A DNA stretch of 45,926 bases from Treponema primitia ZAS-1 (GCF_000297095.1 NZ_AEEA01000017.1:1-45926), one strand, 5' to 3'. Counted from the stretch's first letter, positions 1 through 7,558 are shown. A program made the numbers and translations. Notes: generated by a model not told the origin, from the sequence alone.

Positions 1-40
1 AATTCCATATGCATTCGGCCCGGGATGCCCCTCCCCCTCC
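1..40 (-). repeat. Partial G-rich inverted-repeat element (copy 0, cut by window edge)
   Basis: The first 40 bases match the reverse complement of the middle and one arm of the elements at 349-558 and 2788-2997. Shared blocks are AATTCCATAT, TTCGGCCC and the C-rich arm TGCCCCTCCCC. Only the part inside the window can be seen, so its full length is unknown. It lies in opposite orientation to copies 1 and 2. Confidence 0.7.
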
Positions 41-110
41 CGCCTTTATCGGCAGTACGGGAAGGACCTGTCATCGTATTCCTGTTCGCAGGGGTTGGGT
101 TTGCATGATG
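41..110 (+). repeat. 70-bp short repeat, copy A
   Basis: This block starts CGCCTTTATCGGCAGTACGG and matches copy B (158-227) at about 63 of 70 positions. It directly follows the C-rich arm of copy 0, so it may be the outer part of the same kind of element. No reading frame of note lies in it. Confidence 0.75.
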
Positions 111-157
111 GGGGAATCTTCCTAATACATGCGGCCAGACACACATCCTCCCTCTCC

Positions 158-227
158 CGCCTTTATCGGCAGTACGGGAAGGACCTGTTATCATATTCTT
201 GTTTGCAGGGGTTGTGTTTCCACGATG
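158..227 (+). repeat. 70-bp short repeat, copy B
   Basis: Second copy of the 70-bp block, again preceded by a C-rich stretch (CCTCCCTCTCC). It differs from copy A mostly by C-to-T type changes. The 120 bases after it (228-348) hold nothing I can recognise. Confidence 0.75.
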
Positions 228-348
228 CCAAGTATGGTTAGGAAATGTTGTATAACCGGGGCTGGTTCACGGCTGCTAAATATCATTTGACGCGCAGGTC
301 GGTGAAATGCTGTGTAAAAACGGTTGGGGAAAAAGCTGAAACAAAATC

Positions 349-558
349 ATGCGATCCCATCCGGGAAATACACCCTAACAAAGGTTGTGCGAAAAGCTTT
401 TTTTTCGTACATGTGACAAAGGCGGGCGGGGGAGGGGCATTACAGGTCGAACGTATATGGAATTCCCTGCCGGAGGAGACCTACTGGGCTCCGTAGGCAG
501 ACTCTACATGCACGTGAGCGCCTGCAATGCCCCTCCCCCGCCCGTATATGCGATAAGT
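349..558 (+). repeat. 210-bp direct repeat carrying a G-rich inverted repeat (copy 1)
   Basis: This 210-base block aligns without gaps to 2788-2997 in the same orientation. It opens with a short hairpin-like stretch (GCGAAAAGC...TTTTCG). Its core is an inverted repeat: arm CGGGCGGGGGAGGGGCATT at 423-441 pairs perfectly with 526-544, and pairing continues inward with one mismatch to 446/521. The centre contains GGAATTCC and GGAGGAGACC. Together with copy 2 it brackets the marR-DUF3781-MFS cassette. It encodes no transposase. Small open frames that cross it are products of the repeat and are not called as genes. Confidence 0.9.
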
Positions 559-579
559 CAGGAACAGATCTGTGTTACA

Positions 580-625
580 GGAAGGACCTGTTATCGTGTT
601 CCTGTTCGCAGGGGTTGGGTTTCCA
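580..625 (+). repeat. Short repeat, copy C, abutting marR start
   Basis: These 46 bases (starting GGAAGGACCTGTTATCG) match the second half of copies A and B. The block ends five bases before the marR ATG and contains GCAGGGG, which may serve as a distant ribosome site. The repeat therefore forms the marR leader. Confidence 0.75.
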
Positions 626-629
626 GGGT

Positions 630-1100
630 ATGAATAAAGAAGAACAGGTTATACGGGCTTTTAGGGACTTGTTTAATAAGATGGTTTGGCTTAATAAGGC
701 TAGGATGGAAAGTAGTCTTAAGGGGTATAAGTCTTCTGAAGTACATTGTGTCGAATATATTGGAAGGAATGGGGATTCCAACGTTACAAAACTTGCGGAG
801 TCTTTTTATATGACCCGCGGCGCCATAACTAAACTAACGAAGAAGCTCATGGAAAAAGGTATTATCGAAAGTTATCAGAAGCCGGATAATAAGAAAGAAA
901 TTTATTTTAGGCTTACTAAGCAAGGGAAAGTAATTAATAAGGTCCATGAAGAACTGCACAAAGAGTTTCAAGAGCGGGATAAAGCGGTGTTTGAGCAGGT
1001 AAGCGAGAAACAATTTGACAGTATGTTGGGCTTCGTGGAAAAGTATAGCCGGCATTTGGATGCGGAAATAAAAAAACTGGATGATATATGTCTAAAATAG
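630..1100 (+). CDS. MarR-family transcriptional regulator
   Basis: A 156-residue winged-helix regulator of the MarR family. These are homodimers that bind palindromic operators and usually repress a neighbouring exporter until a ligand binds. The DNA-binding part is visible at about residues 45-100: a helix-turn-helix with NVTKLAESFYMTRGAITKLT, then a wing region with KPDNKKEIYFRLTKQG. I start at the ATG at 630. An in-frame TTG lies 15 bases upstream but would put repeat-derived residues at the N-terminus. The gene overlaps the next reading frame by 13 bases, suggesting translational coupling. Its codons are AT-richer than those of the fab genes nearby. Twin palindromes before the MFS gene at 1377-1428 are its likely target (inference). 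The family call is secure; the ligand is unknown. Confidence 0.9.
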   Translation: MNKEEQVIRAFRDLFNKMVWLNKARMESSLKGYKSSEVHCVEYIGRNGDSNVTKLAESFYMTRGAITKLTKKLMEKGIIESYQKPDNKKEIYFRLTKQGKVINKVHEELHKEFQERDKAVFEQVSEKQFDSMLGFVEKYSRHLDAEIKKLDDICLK

Positions 1101-1320
1101 ATATACATAAATTGCATACTACGGAAATGGGCATTGTACGTATCAAGAGGAACCTCGGTCTGGATACTGATGATGTAGTTGCTTGGTGCAAGCAGGCAGT
1201 AGACAGCGCGATACCAAATCTATTATCCAAAAGGGTAAAAATTGGTATGTCCATGGCGATGGCTATGTGTTGACCATCAACGTGAATAGCAACACCATAA
1301 TCACAGCGCATAAAGTGTAA
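1088..1320 (+). pseudogene. DUF3781-like small protein, frameshifted
   Basis: The frame opening at ATG 1088 encodes IHKLHTTEMG, RIKRNLGLD and DDVVAWCKQA, which I recall as the N-terminal half of the DUF3781 family. The rest of the family pattern (KGKNWYV, then DGYVLTINV and NTIITAHK) appears in a different frame and ends at TAA 1318-1320. The two halves join if one base is restored near 1205-1230, giving about 77 residues. The span of 233 bases is one short of a multiple of three, which agrees. The unshifted frame would instead stop at 1273 with a nonsense tail. The gene overlaps the end of marR. DUF3781 function is unknown to me. It may be a real pseudogene or a sequencing slip at the run of A and G bases near 1224. 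Confidence 0.7.
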
Positions 1321-1376
1321 TTATCGCAAACTACCCCGAATAGGCTGCATTTTTTTGGAAATTTCCTGAAAAAATA

Positions 1377-1428
1377 TGTTGACAAGGAAACAAAATAATG
1401 ATAAGTTTAATATGTTTCCAAGGAAACA
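1377..1428 (+). promoter_or_regulatory. MFS promoter with two MarR-type operator palindromes
   Basis: A TTGACA (1379-1384) gives a good -35. The -10 is less clear: TAAGTT at 1402-1407 has 17-base spacing, TTTAAT at 1406-1411 a better match but longer spacing. The perfect palindrome TGTTTCCAAGGAAACA lies at 1413-1428. A second copy, TGTTGACAAGGAAACA, at 1377-1392 covers the -35 and differs in two bases of one half. The centres are 36 bp apart. A repressor on both would block the promoter. The MarR protein upstream is the obvious candidate (inference). Confidence 0.75.
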
Positions 1429-1466
1429 AAAATACCGCCTTTTCAGGGGAGATTTAACCATTAATC

Positions 1467-2735
1467 ATGCATAAAAAAACGATATTCCAAAGAGATTTCA
1501 TACTTGTCGCCATAGGCCAGATAATTTCCATATTTGGAAATCAGATAGTACGGTTTGCCCTGCCGCTTTACTTACTCAATAAAACAGGTTCGTCTGTTTT
1601 ATTTGGGACAATCCTGGCAGTATCTTTTATCCCCATGCTTTTATTGTTCCCCATAGGGGGAATCATTGCTGACCGCCTTAACAAGAGGAACATCATGGTG
1701 ATTCTGGATTTCAGCACCGCGATCCTCATTTTCCTGTTTTATGTGTTGTCGGAGAAAATAGATATTGTGCCGCTTATGGCAGTTACCATGATTATTTTAT
1801 ACGGCATCCAGGGCGCTTACCAGCCGGCGGTTCAGGCAAGCGTACCTGCCCTGGTAGCGGCGGAACATATAATGCAGGGGAATTCGGTAATAAATCTGAT
1901 TAGCTCCCTGGGCAGTATGGTTGGGGCGGTGCTTGGGGGTATTTTGTTCTCCCTTGTCGGATTAGCGCCTATCCTGTATGTAAGCGTCGGCTGTTTTTTC
2001 GCATCCGCGGTAATGGAAATTTTCATCAATATTCCCTTTGAAAAAAGGAAACCCACAGGAAACATATTTGTTACGGGCTTCAATGACCTTAAAGAAAGTT
2101 TTGTCTTTATGTTTAAGGAGCGGCCAGTCCTATGGAAAGTGTCCTTAATATACGCTTCTATAAATTTATTTTTAACTCCGTTGATTTTAATAGGATTCCC
2201 CGTTTTAATTACCCGGCATTTGGGATTCGCCCCAAATGCCGCCAATCGCTTATACGGATACGCCCAGGGCGTAGTAGCTGCCGGCGCTATATCGGGAGGC
2301 CTGCTCGCAGGAATACTGTCAACAAAACTGAAATCCAGGGCAAGCCCGGTTATCTTGATTGGCTGCGCATTGTCCGTGCTTATGGGGGGAATTGCTCTGC
2401 AAACCCTGAAAGGGTCAATGGAAATCTACATCATCCTGGTAATTGGCGGCGGCCTGTTGACGGCCTTATCAACCTTACTTCAAATTCAGGTAATAACAAA
2501 CCTACAAATTTTAACGCCTAAAGGGTTAACCGGAAAAGTCATTTCATGCGTTATATGTTTATGTATGTGTACAATTCCTCTTGGCCAGTTCATGTACGGC
2601 ATTGTTTTTGAAAAGATAGGAAACAGCGCCTATCTCCCGTTTTATGCTTCCGGGTTGCTCATGATAGGAATTGGGGTTTTTACCCGCCGTGTTTTTTATG
2701 GAATTGACCGTCTAATAGAACAACAAACACAATAA
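1467..2735 (+). CDS. MFS-family efflux transporter
   Basis: A 422-residue inner-membrane transporter of the major facilitator superfamily, of the length and hydrophobic pattern of 12-helix drug exporters (MefA/enterobactin-exporter-like branch). The loop after helix 2 reads GGIIADRLNKRN, matching the G-x-x-x-D-R motif A of the family. A longer charged loop around residues 195-225 separates the two six-helix halves. The start at 1467 is preceded by GGGGAGA about 14 bases away, which is long but the best available. It is the last gene of the marR cassette and is followed within about 50 bases by the second 210-bp repeat. A role in export of a toxic compound sensed by MarR is inferred; the substrate cannot be read from sequence. 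Confidence 0.88.
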   Translation: MHKKTIFQRDFILVAIGQIISIFGNQIVRFALPLYLLNKTGSSVLFGTILAVSFIPMLLLFPIGGIIADRLNKRNIMVILDFSTAILIFLFYVLSEKIDIVPLMAVTMIILYGIQGAYQPAVQASVPALVAAEHIMQGNSVINLISSLGSMVGAVLGGILFSLVGLAPILYVSVGCFFASAVMEIFINIPFEKRKPTGNIFVTGFNDLKESFVFMFKERPVLWKVSLIYASINLFLTPLILIGFPVLITRHLGFAPNAANRLYGYAQGVVAAGAISGGLLAGILSTKLKSRASPVILIGCALSVLMGGIALQTLKGSMEIYIILVIGGGLLTALSTLLQIQVITNLQILTPKGLTGKVISCVICLCMCTIPLGQFMYGIVFEKIGNSAYLPFYASGLLMIGIGVFTRRVFYGIDRLIEQQTQ

Positions 2736-2787
2736 CAAATATATCATACCGGTCCAACTGCTTCCCGAACATCGAAAACATTTCATT

Positions 2788-2997
2788 ATGCAATCCTAAT
2801 CGGGAAACACACCCTAACAAGGGTTGTGCGAAAAGCTTTCTTTTCGTACATATGACAAAGGCGGGCGGGGGAGGGGCATTGCGGGCCGAACGTATATGGA
2901 ATTCCCCGCCGTAGGAGACCTACCGGGCTCCGGAGGTGGATTCTACATGCACGTGAGCGCCTGCAATGCCCCTCCCCCGCCCGTATATGCGATAAGT
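2788..2997 (+). repeat. 210-bp direct repeat carrying a G-rich inverted repeat (copy 2)
   Basis: Same orientation and same length as copy 1. Its inverted-repeat arms are perfect over 21 bases (starting CGGGCGGGGGAGGGGCATTG and its complement). Outside copies 1 and 2 the flanking sequences differ, so 349 and 558 (or 2788 and 2997) are about the true ends. It occupies most of the 298-base gap between the MFS gene and the 3' end of fabZ; the rest of that gap holds nothing I recognise. Confidence 0.9.
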
Positions 2998-3033
2998 ACT
3001 AAAACAAGATATTGCTCACAAAAACAGATAGAA

Positions 3034-3462
3034 TTACGGTGTATTTCCCGAACTAACCAGGCACATCCACTCCGCCTCCGCAGCCAATTCATCCCCCACA
3101 TAGGCCTTTCCCGACTGCTTTATCATCTTCGGCGAAACCCGCAGGTTTACTATTTCTGAGCGGACCTCATCTCCAGGCCGTACTTGGCGGCGGAACTTTA
3201 CCTTATCTACCGTGGCCAGGAAAAACAGGGCGTTCCCGGGCATTATGCCCAGCTTACGGAGGCCCGCGCCGCCGGATTGGGCCATGGTTTCAACCAGGAT
3301 TACACCCGGTACCACGGGGTATTCGGGAAAATGTCCGGCAAAGAAAAATTCCTTTTCCGTAAATACATGGCGGGCAACGATTTTTTCTTTGTCCGCCGTA
3401 TCGATCTTATCCACAAAGAGGAAGGGTACGCGATGGGGCAGCAGCTCTTCAATTTCACTCAT
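3034..3462 (-). CDS. fabZ: 3-hydroxyacyl-ACP dehydratase FabZ
   Basis: Dehydrates 3-hydroxyacyl-ACP to trans-2-enoyl-ACP in the type II fatty acid cycle, in the cytoplasm. The 142-residue length is normal for a single hot-dog domain. The signature GHFPEYPVVPGVILVE (about residues 43-58) carries the catalytic His and Glu, and LLPHRVPFLFVD near the N-terminus is typical. It is the last gene of the fab operon: its ATG begins one base after the fabF stop (TAA-T-ATG), and the AGGA used as ribosome site lies inside fabF, so the two are probably coupled. FabZ and FabA are related, but the absence of FabA-type isomerase features and the context favour FabZ. Confidence 0.95.
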   Translation of the reverse strand: MSEIEELLPHRVPFLFVDKIDTADKEKIVARHVFTEKEFFFAGHFPEYPVVPGVILVETMAQSGGAGLRKLGIMPGNALFFLATVDKVKFRRQVRPGDEVRSEIVNLRVSPKMIKQSGKAYVGDELAAEAEWMCLVSSGNTP

Positions 3463-3463
3463 A

Positions 3464-4729
3464 TTAGTTGTACTTCCTGAATACCACTACGCCGTTGTGG
3501 CCGCCGAACCCGAGGTTGCCCGAGGCGGCGGCATTCACCGTGCCGTACTGGACCTTGTTGGGGACATAGTCCAGGTCGCAGACGGGGTCGGGGTTTTCCA
3601 GGTTGATCGTGGGGGGGAAAAATCCTTCCCGGATGGCGAGGATGCAGGCTATGGCTTCCATGCCGCCGCCGCCGGCGACACAGTGGCCGGTCATGCTCTT
3701 GGTGCTGGATACCTTCAGCTTATAGGCGTGATCTCCAAAGGCGTATTTGAGCATCTTTGTTTCCGTAGCGTCGTTGATCTCCGTGGCAGTGCCGTGGGCG
3801 TTGTAATACTGCACCTCTTCGGGCTTTAAGCCGGCGTCCGCCAGGGCGTACTTCATGGCTGTGCCGCCGCCCTCACCGGAGGGATCCGGGGCGGTGATGT
3901 GGTAGGCGTCGGCGCTCCCGCCGTAGCCGGCGAATTCCGCCAGGATAGCGGCGCCCCGGGCCTTGGCGTGTTCCTCCGTCTCCAGCACCAGTATTCCTGC
4001 TCCTTCTCCCAGGATGAAGCCGTCACGATCCGCGTCGAAGGGGCGGCAGGCTTTTTCCGGGGTGTCGCAGCGTTTGGTAGACAGCGCCTTGAGCATCTGG
4101 AAACCGCCAATGGCAAAGGCGGTGATACAGGCTTCGGTACCGCCGGAAACGACCACATCACAGCGGCCGGAGCGGATCAAGTCCAGGGCCTGGCCCAGGG
4201 CGTCGGCGCCGGAAGCGCAGGCGGTAACTTGGGTGTAGGCGGGACCGCGCAGACCGAAAACCATGGAAACATTCCCCGCAGCTTCATTGTTAATCATCAG
4301 GGGTACGGTTAATGGCAGCATGCGCTTGGGGCCGTTGTCAAAAAGTTTCCGGAAGGATTCGGTGACGACATCGAAACCGCCTATACCATTTCCTAGGACT
4401 ACCCCGGCTTTGTTAGGGTCACCCTTGATCCGCCGCCGGCCTTCCCCAGCGTCTTCCAAAAGATCCGCCTGCCCAAGCGCCTGGGCCGCAGCGGCCACCG
4501 CAAACTGGGTGAACCGCGCCATCTTCCGGTAATCTTTTTTATCGATCCATTGGGAGGGATCAAAATCCTTAACCTCCCCTGCGATGGTTACATCAAAACT
4601 GGTAGTGTCAAATTGGGTGATCTTCCCGATGCCGCTTTTTCCCGCTATAAGGGATTGCTTAAATTCTTCCACCGTATTTCCGATGGGAGAAATCACGCCC
4701 ATACCGGTTACAACAACCTTAGTTTTCAT
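3464..4729 (-). CDS. fabF: 3-oxoacyl-ACP synthase II FabF
   Basis: Condenses malonyl-ACP with a growing acyl-ACP, the elongation step of fatty acid synthesis. The 421-residue thiolase-fold protein shows all three catalytic sites: Cys in TACASGADALGQA (near residue 171), His in NAHGTATEIND and His in STKSMTGHCVAGGG. VVVTGMGVISPIGN at the N-terminus is standard. I use the ATG at 4729, six bases after GGAGGAG, and not the TTG just before it. It lies 27 bases after fabG and one base before fabZ. In many bacteria acpP sits between fabG and fabF; here there is no room for it. Confidence 0.96.
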   Translation of the reverse strand: MKTKVVVTGMGVISPIGNTVEEFKQSLIAGKSGIGKITQFDTTSFDVTIAGEVKDFDPSQWIDKKDYRKMARFTQFAVAAAAQALGQADLLEDAGEGRRRIKGDPNKAGVVLGNGIGGFDVVTESFRKLFDNGPKRMLPLTVPLMINNEAAGNVSMVFGLRGPAYTQVTACASGADALGQALDLIRSGRCDVVVSGGTEACITAFAIGGFQMLKALSTKRCDTPEKACRPFDADRDGFILGEGAGILVLETEEHAKARGAAILAEFAGYGGSADAYHITAPDPSGEGGGTAMKYALADAGLKPEEVQYYNAHGTATEINDATETKMLKYAFGDHAYKLKVSSTKSMTGHCVAGGGGMEAIACILAIREGFFPPTINLENPDPVCDLDYVPNKVQYGTVNAAASGNLGFGGHNGVVVFRKYN

Positions 4730-4756
4730 CAAAACTCCTCCACTAGCACATATTTA

Positions 4757-5491
4757 CTATATAAACATTCCGCCGTCAACGGCGATTACCTGTCCGGTTA
4801 TGTATGCCGCTCCGTCGGAAGCAAGGAACAGCGCTGCTTCCGCAATGTCCGAGGGCTGACCAATCCGTTTAAGGGGGATGTGTTCAGTCATCTTTCCCTT
4901 GGCTTCCTCAGGGATTGCGTTGGTCATGTCCGATGCGATAAACCCGGGGGCTATGGCGTTGACCCGCACGCCGCGGCTCGCCGTTTCCTGTGCCAGGCTC
5001 TTGGTAATGCCGATTACCCCGGCCTTGCTGGCGGCGTAGTTTGCCTGGCCGCCGTTGCCGTGGATTCCCACCACGCTGGACATATTGATGATAGAACCGC
5101 TGCGGCGACGTATCATGTCCCGCCCTACGGTGCGGGCTATAATAAAGGTGGCGGTAAGATTTACGTCCAGCACTTTCTGGAAATCCTCCAGGCTCATCCT
5201 GAAGGAAAGATTGTCCTTGGTGATCCCGGCGTTATTCACCAGGATGTCGAAGCCGCCGGCCTTTTTCACTTCCCCATCGATAAGGGCTTCCACTTCCTGG
5301 ACTTTCCCTAAATCGGCGCTGATCCAGTGGAGTTTGCCGCCGGACTTGGAGATCCGTTCCTGCAAATCCGCGGGTTCCTTGGTTCCCAGGCCCCAAACTT
5401 CCGCCCCTTCTTCCAGGAAACGATCCGTAATAGCCCTGCCAATGCCCCGGGACGCCCCGGTTACCAACGCCTTCTTTCCTTCCAGTCTCAT
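4757..5491 (-). CDS. fabG: 3-oxoacyl-ACP reductase FabG
   Basis: NADPH-dependent reduction of 3-oxoacyl-ACP to 3-hydroxyacyl-ACP. A 244-residue short-chain dehydrogenase with the nucleotide motif TGASRGIGRA near residue 12, the structural NNAGIT, and the catalytic Ser-Tyr-Lys set (INMSSVVG then YAASKAG). The C-terminus GQVIAVDGGMFI is typical of FabG. The frame is open for a further 16 codons upstream, but that would overlap fabD. The ATG at 5491 has a clear AAGGAG about seven bases before it and gives the usual N-terminus MRLEGKKALVTG. Confidence 0.95.
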   Translation of the reverse strand: MRLEGKKALVTGASRGIGRAITDRFLEEGAEVWGLGTKEPADLQERISKSGGKLHWISADLGKVQEVEALIDGEVKKAGGFDILVNNAGITKDNLSFRMSLEDFQKVLDVNLTATFIIARTVGRDMIRRRSGSIINMSSVVGIHGNGGQANYAASKAGVIGITKSLAQETASRGVRVNAIAPGFIASDMTNAIPEEAKGKMTEHIPLKRIGQPSDIAEAALFLASDGAAYITGQVIAVDGGMFI

Positions 5492-5507
5492 AAAATCTCC
5501 TTGGGTC

Positions 5508-6473
5508 CTAATTATTAAACAGAGCTGTAATTTCTTCAACCTTCCCTGCCGGGAAGCCCGGCAATTCGGCGCCCGAATCCTTCCAAAGCCCCTGCAGGAC
5601 TTTTCCCGGGCCGGTTTCCAGAGCTATTTCTATGCCCAGGGCGGCGATGGCGTGTTCTTCGGCGATCCACCGCACCGGGGAGGTGATCTGCTTTAAGGCC
5701 AAGTCCTGGGCTTCCGCGCCGGAGCGTACTTCCTTGCCGGACACGTTGGAAAACAGGGGAATCACCGGGTCCTTAAAGGTGATCGATTCCAGTACCGGGC
5801 CGAAGCGATCCGCCGCTTCCGCCATGAGGGGGGAGTGGAAGGGACCGGCAACTTGAAGCCGCAGGACCCGCTTGGCCCCCGCTTCCTTAAACTTTGCCTC
5901 CGCCGCTGTCAAAGCTTTTGCGGTTCCGGCCACCACCACCTGTCGGGGGGAGTTGATGTTAGCTGCGTAGAGATCCGCAATGCCCGAAGATTTAACCAGG
6001 GTCTCCACCTGATCCGGGGCCAGACCGATAACCGCCGCCATGCCTGGGGCGCTATCCGCGCCGCCACCGCTCTGCTTGGCGATATGTTCCACCGTTTCCT
6101 GCATAGCCTTACCGCGGGCAACCACTAGTTTCAGGCAATCCGCGGGGCTGATAACCCCAGCGGAGACAAGGGCGGCGTATTCGCCAAGGCTGTGCCCGGC
6201 AACGCAGACCGGCTTCAGGTCCCGGTCCTTCAGAAATGCTGCGGCGCAGAGGTTTGCCAGGGTGACCGTGGGCTGGGCTATGTCGGAGCGCTTGAGGAAT
6301 TCGGCGTCCGAATCCCGGAGCAGCGCTTCCATATCCCTGCCCATGGCCTCGGAAGCCAGGGCAAAGAGTACCGCCGCCGCCTTAGACAGGGCAAGAAAAT
6401 CCAGGGCCATACCAGGATACTGGGCGCCCTGACCGGGGAAAAGAAATGCCGCTTTAGTTTTATTGGTTACCAT
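5508..6473 (-). CDS. fabD: Malonyl-CoA:ACP transacylase FabD
   Basis: Transfers malonyl from CoA to ACP to feed fatty acid elongation. The 321-residue protein begins with FLFPGQGAQYPGM. It contains the nucleophile elbow GHSLGEYAAL (catalytic Ser) and GPFHSPLM with the partner His; the Gln of FPGQGAQ forms the oxyanion hole in the family. Its ATG lies inside the end of fabH (ATG and the fabH TAA overlap over 6467-6473), and the GGAGGG ribosome site is within fabH, so translation is very likely coupled. Confidence 0.95.
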   Translation of the reverse strand: MVTNKTKAAFLFPGQGAQYPGMALDFLALSKAAAVLFALASEAMGRDMEALLRDSDAEFLKRSDIAQPTVTLANLCAAAFLKDRDLKPVCVAGHSLGEYAALVSAGVISPADCLKLVVARGKAMQETVEHIAKQSGGGADSAPGMAAVIGLAPDQVETLVKSSGIADLYAANINSPRQVVVAGTAKALTAAEAKFKEAGAKRVLRLQVAGPFHSPLMAEAADRFGPVLESITFKDPVIPLFSNVSGKEVRSGAEAQDLALKQITSPVRWIAEEHAIAALGIEIALETGPGKVLQGLWKDSGAELPGFPAGKVEEITALFNN

Positions 6474-7483
6474 ACTATCAGATTCCCTCCAAAGGTTAAT
6501 CCGGCGCCAAAACCGATGGTCATTATCAGATCCCCCTTCTTGATTTTTCCGTCCCGGTTGAGTTCATCCAGGGCGATGGGGATCGATGCCGACGATGTAT
6601 TGGCGTATTCTTCAATATTGAGAAAGAACTTTTCATCCGGTATGCCTAAGCGCTTTCCTGCGGCCTGGACGATCCGGGCATTGGCCTGGTGGGGCACGAT
6701 GCGGTCCACCTGATCAACGGTGATACCCTGCTCGGCGAGGAGCTTTTCGATGGTACCGGTTACCGCCTTTACGGCGAAGTTATATACCGCCCTGCCGTCC
6801 ATCTCGAGAACCGAGGGGAACTCCACGGTTTCGCCCTTTTTAAAGGGCTGCCGGGACCCGCCCCGGCGGTTGATGATGCTTTCCGCCCCGGTACCATCCG
6901 CCCCCAGGATGGTCCTGAGGAGCCCCCGCTTGCCCGCATCGGCCCCGGTTTGTTCAACCAGAACCGCCCCGGAACCGTCGCCGAAGAGTACGCAGGTACT
7001 GCGGTCCTCCCAGTTGGTTACCCGGGTCAAAATCTCGGAACCGATCACCAGAGCCCGCTTCCGGGCGGGGTTTAGGCTCAAATAGCCCGCGGCGAATTCT
7101 AATCCGTAGATAAAACCGGAACATCCAGCGGTAATATCCAGGGCTGCAGCGTTTTTCGCCCCTAATTTGGCCTGGACAAGGCAGGCTGTGGAGGGGGTTC
7201 CGTAATAATCCGGGGTTACGGTCGCTATAATGATCAGATCCAGGCTGAGGATAAGCTCCTCCGCCGTCTCCCCGGTCTTTTCCACCGCCATAGACAGGAC
7301 CTGCTGGGCTGCTTCCAGGGCTAAATCGCTGCTCGCAATGCTTTCATCCGCAATATGCCGGGCCCCGATCCCGGAATGGGAACGGATCCACTCATCATTT
7401 GTGTCAATCCGCTGCGCTAACTCGTCGTTGCTAACCCTGTTTGGCGGAATAGCTTTTCCGGTTGCGATTATCTCGAATGCCAT
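6467..7483 (-). CDS. fabH: 3-oxoacyl-ACP synthase III FabH
   Basis: Starts fatty acid synthesis by condensing an acyl-CoA (usually acetyl-CoA) with malonyl-ACP. The 338-residue protein has the active Cys in ALDITAGCSGFIYG (C121), the His in IVPHQANARI and the Asn in EYANTSSAS, the full catalytic triad. The end IGFGAGLTFGG is typical. It is the first gene of the fab operon: a strong promoter lies at 7531-7558 and a palindrome at 7498-7524 sits between promoter and gene. A GGAAGGG before the ATG acts as the ribosome site. Confidence 0.96.
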   Translation of the reverse strand: MAFEIIATGKAIPPNRVSNDELAQRIDTNDEWIRSHSGIGARHIADESIASSDLALEAAQQVLSMAVEKTGETAEELILSLDLIIIATVTPDYYGTPSTACLVQAKLGAKNAAALDITAGCSGFIYGLEFAAGYLSLNPARKRALVIGSEILTRVTNWEDRSTCVLFGDGSGAVLVEQTGADAGKRGLLRTILGADGTGAESIINRRGGSRQPFKKGETVEFPSVLEMDGRAVYNFAVKAVTGTIEKLLAEQGITVDQVDRIVPHQANARIVQAAGKRLGIPDEKFFLNIEEYANTSSASIPIALDELNRDGKIKKGDLIMTIGFGAGLTFGGNLIVW

Positions 7484-7497
7484 ACGTTCTGCCCTTC

Positions 7498-7558
7498 CAT
7501 GACAAAATTTGCTTTTTTGTCATGATTAATATAATAACATTTTAGAGAAAAATGTCAA
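7498..7558 (-). promoter_or_regulatory. fab operon promoter and downstream palindrome
   Basis: On the minus strand TTGACA (7553-7558) and TATTAT (7531-7536) are 16 bases apart, a strong sigma-70-type promoter. Transcription should start near 7524. Exactly there begins a perfect 10-bp inverted repeat, CATGACAAAA with its complement TTTTGTCATG, separated by seven bases (7498-7507 and 7515-7524). It could be a repressor site for fatty-acid control or a stem in the RNA leader. No regulator gene is beside it. Confidence 0.8.

Noticed and set aside
41..625. CRISPR array from the short repeats
   Set aside because: Only three uneven copies with irregular spacing and no cas genes.
245..633. Small open frames across the first 210-bp repeat
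   Set aside because: They change frame between repeat copies and have only repeat-encoded residues; similar ones at 2824-3159 and 39206-39436.
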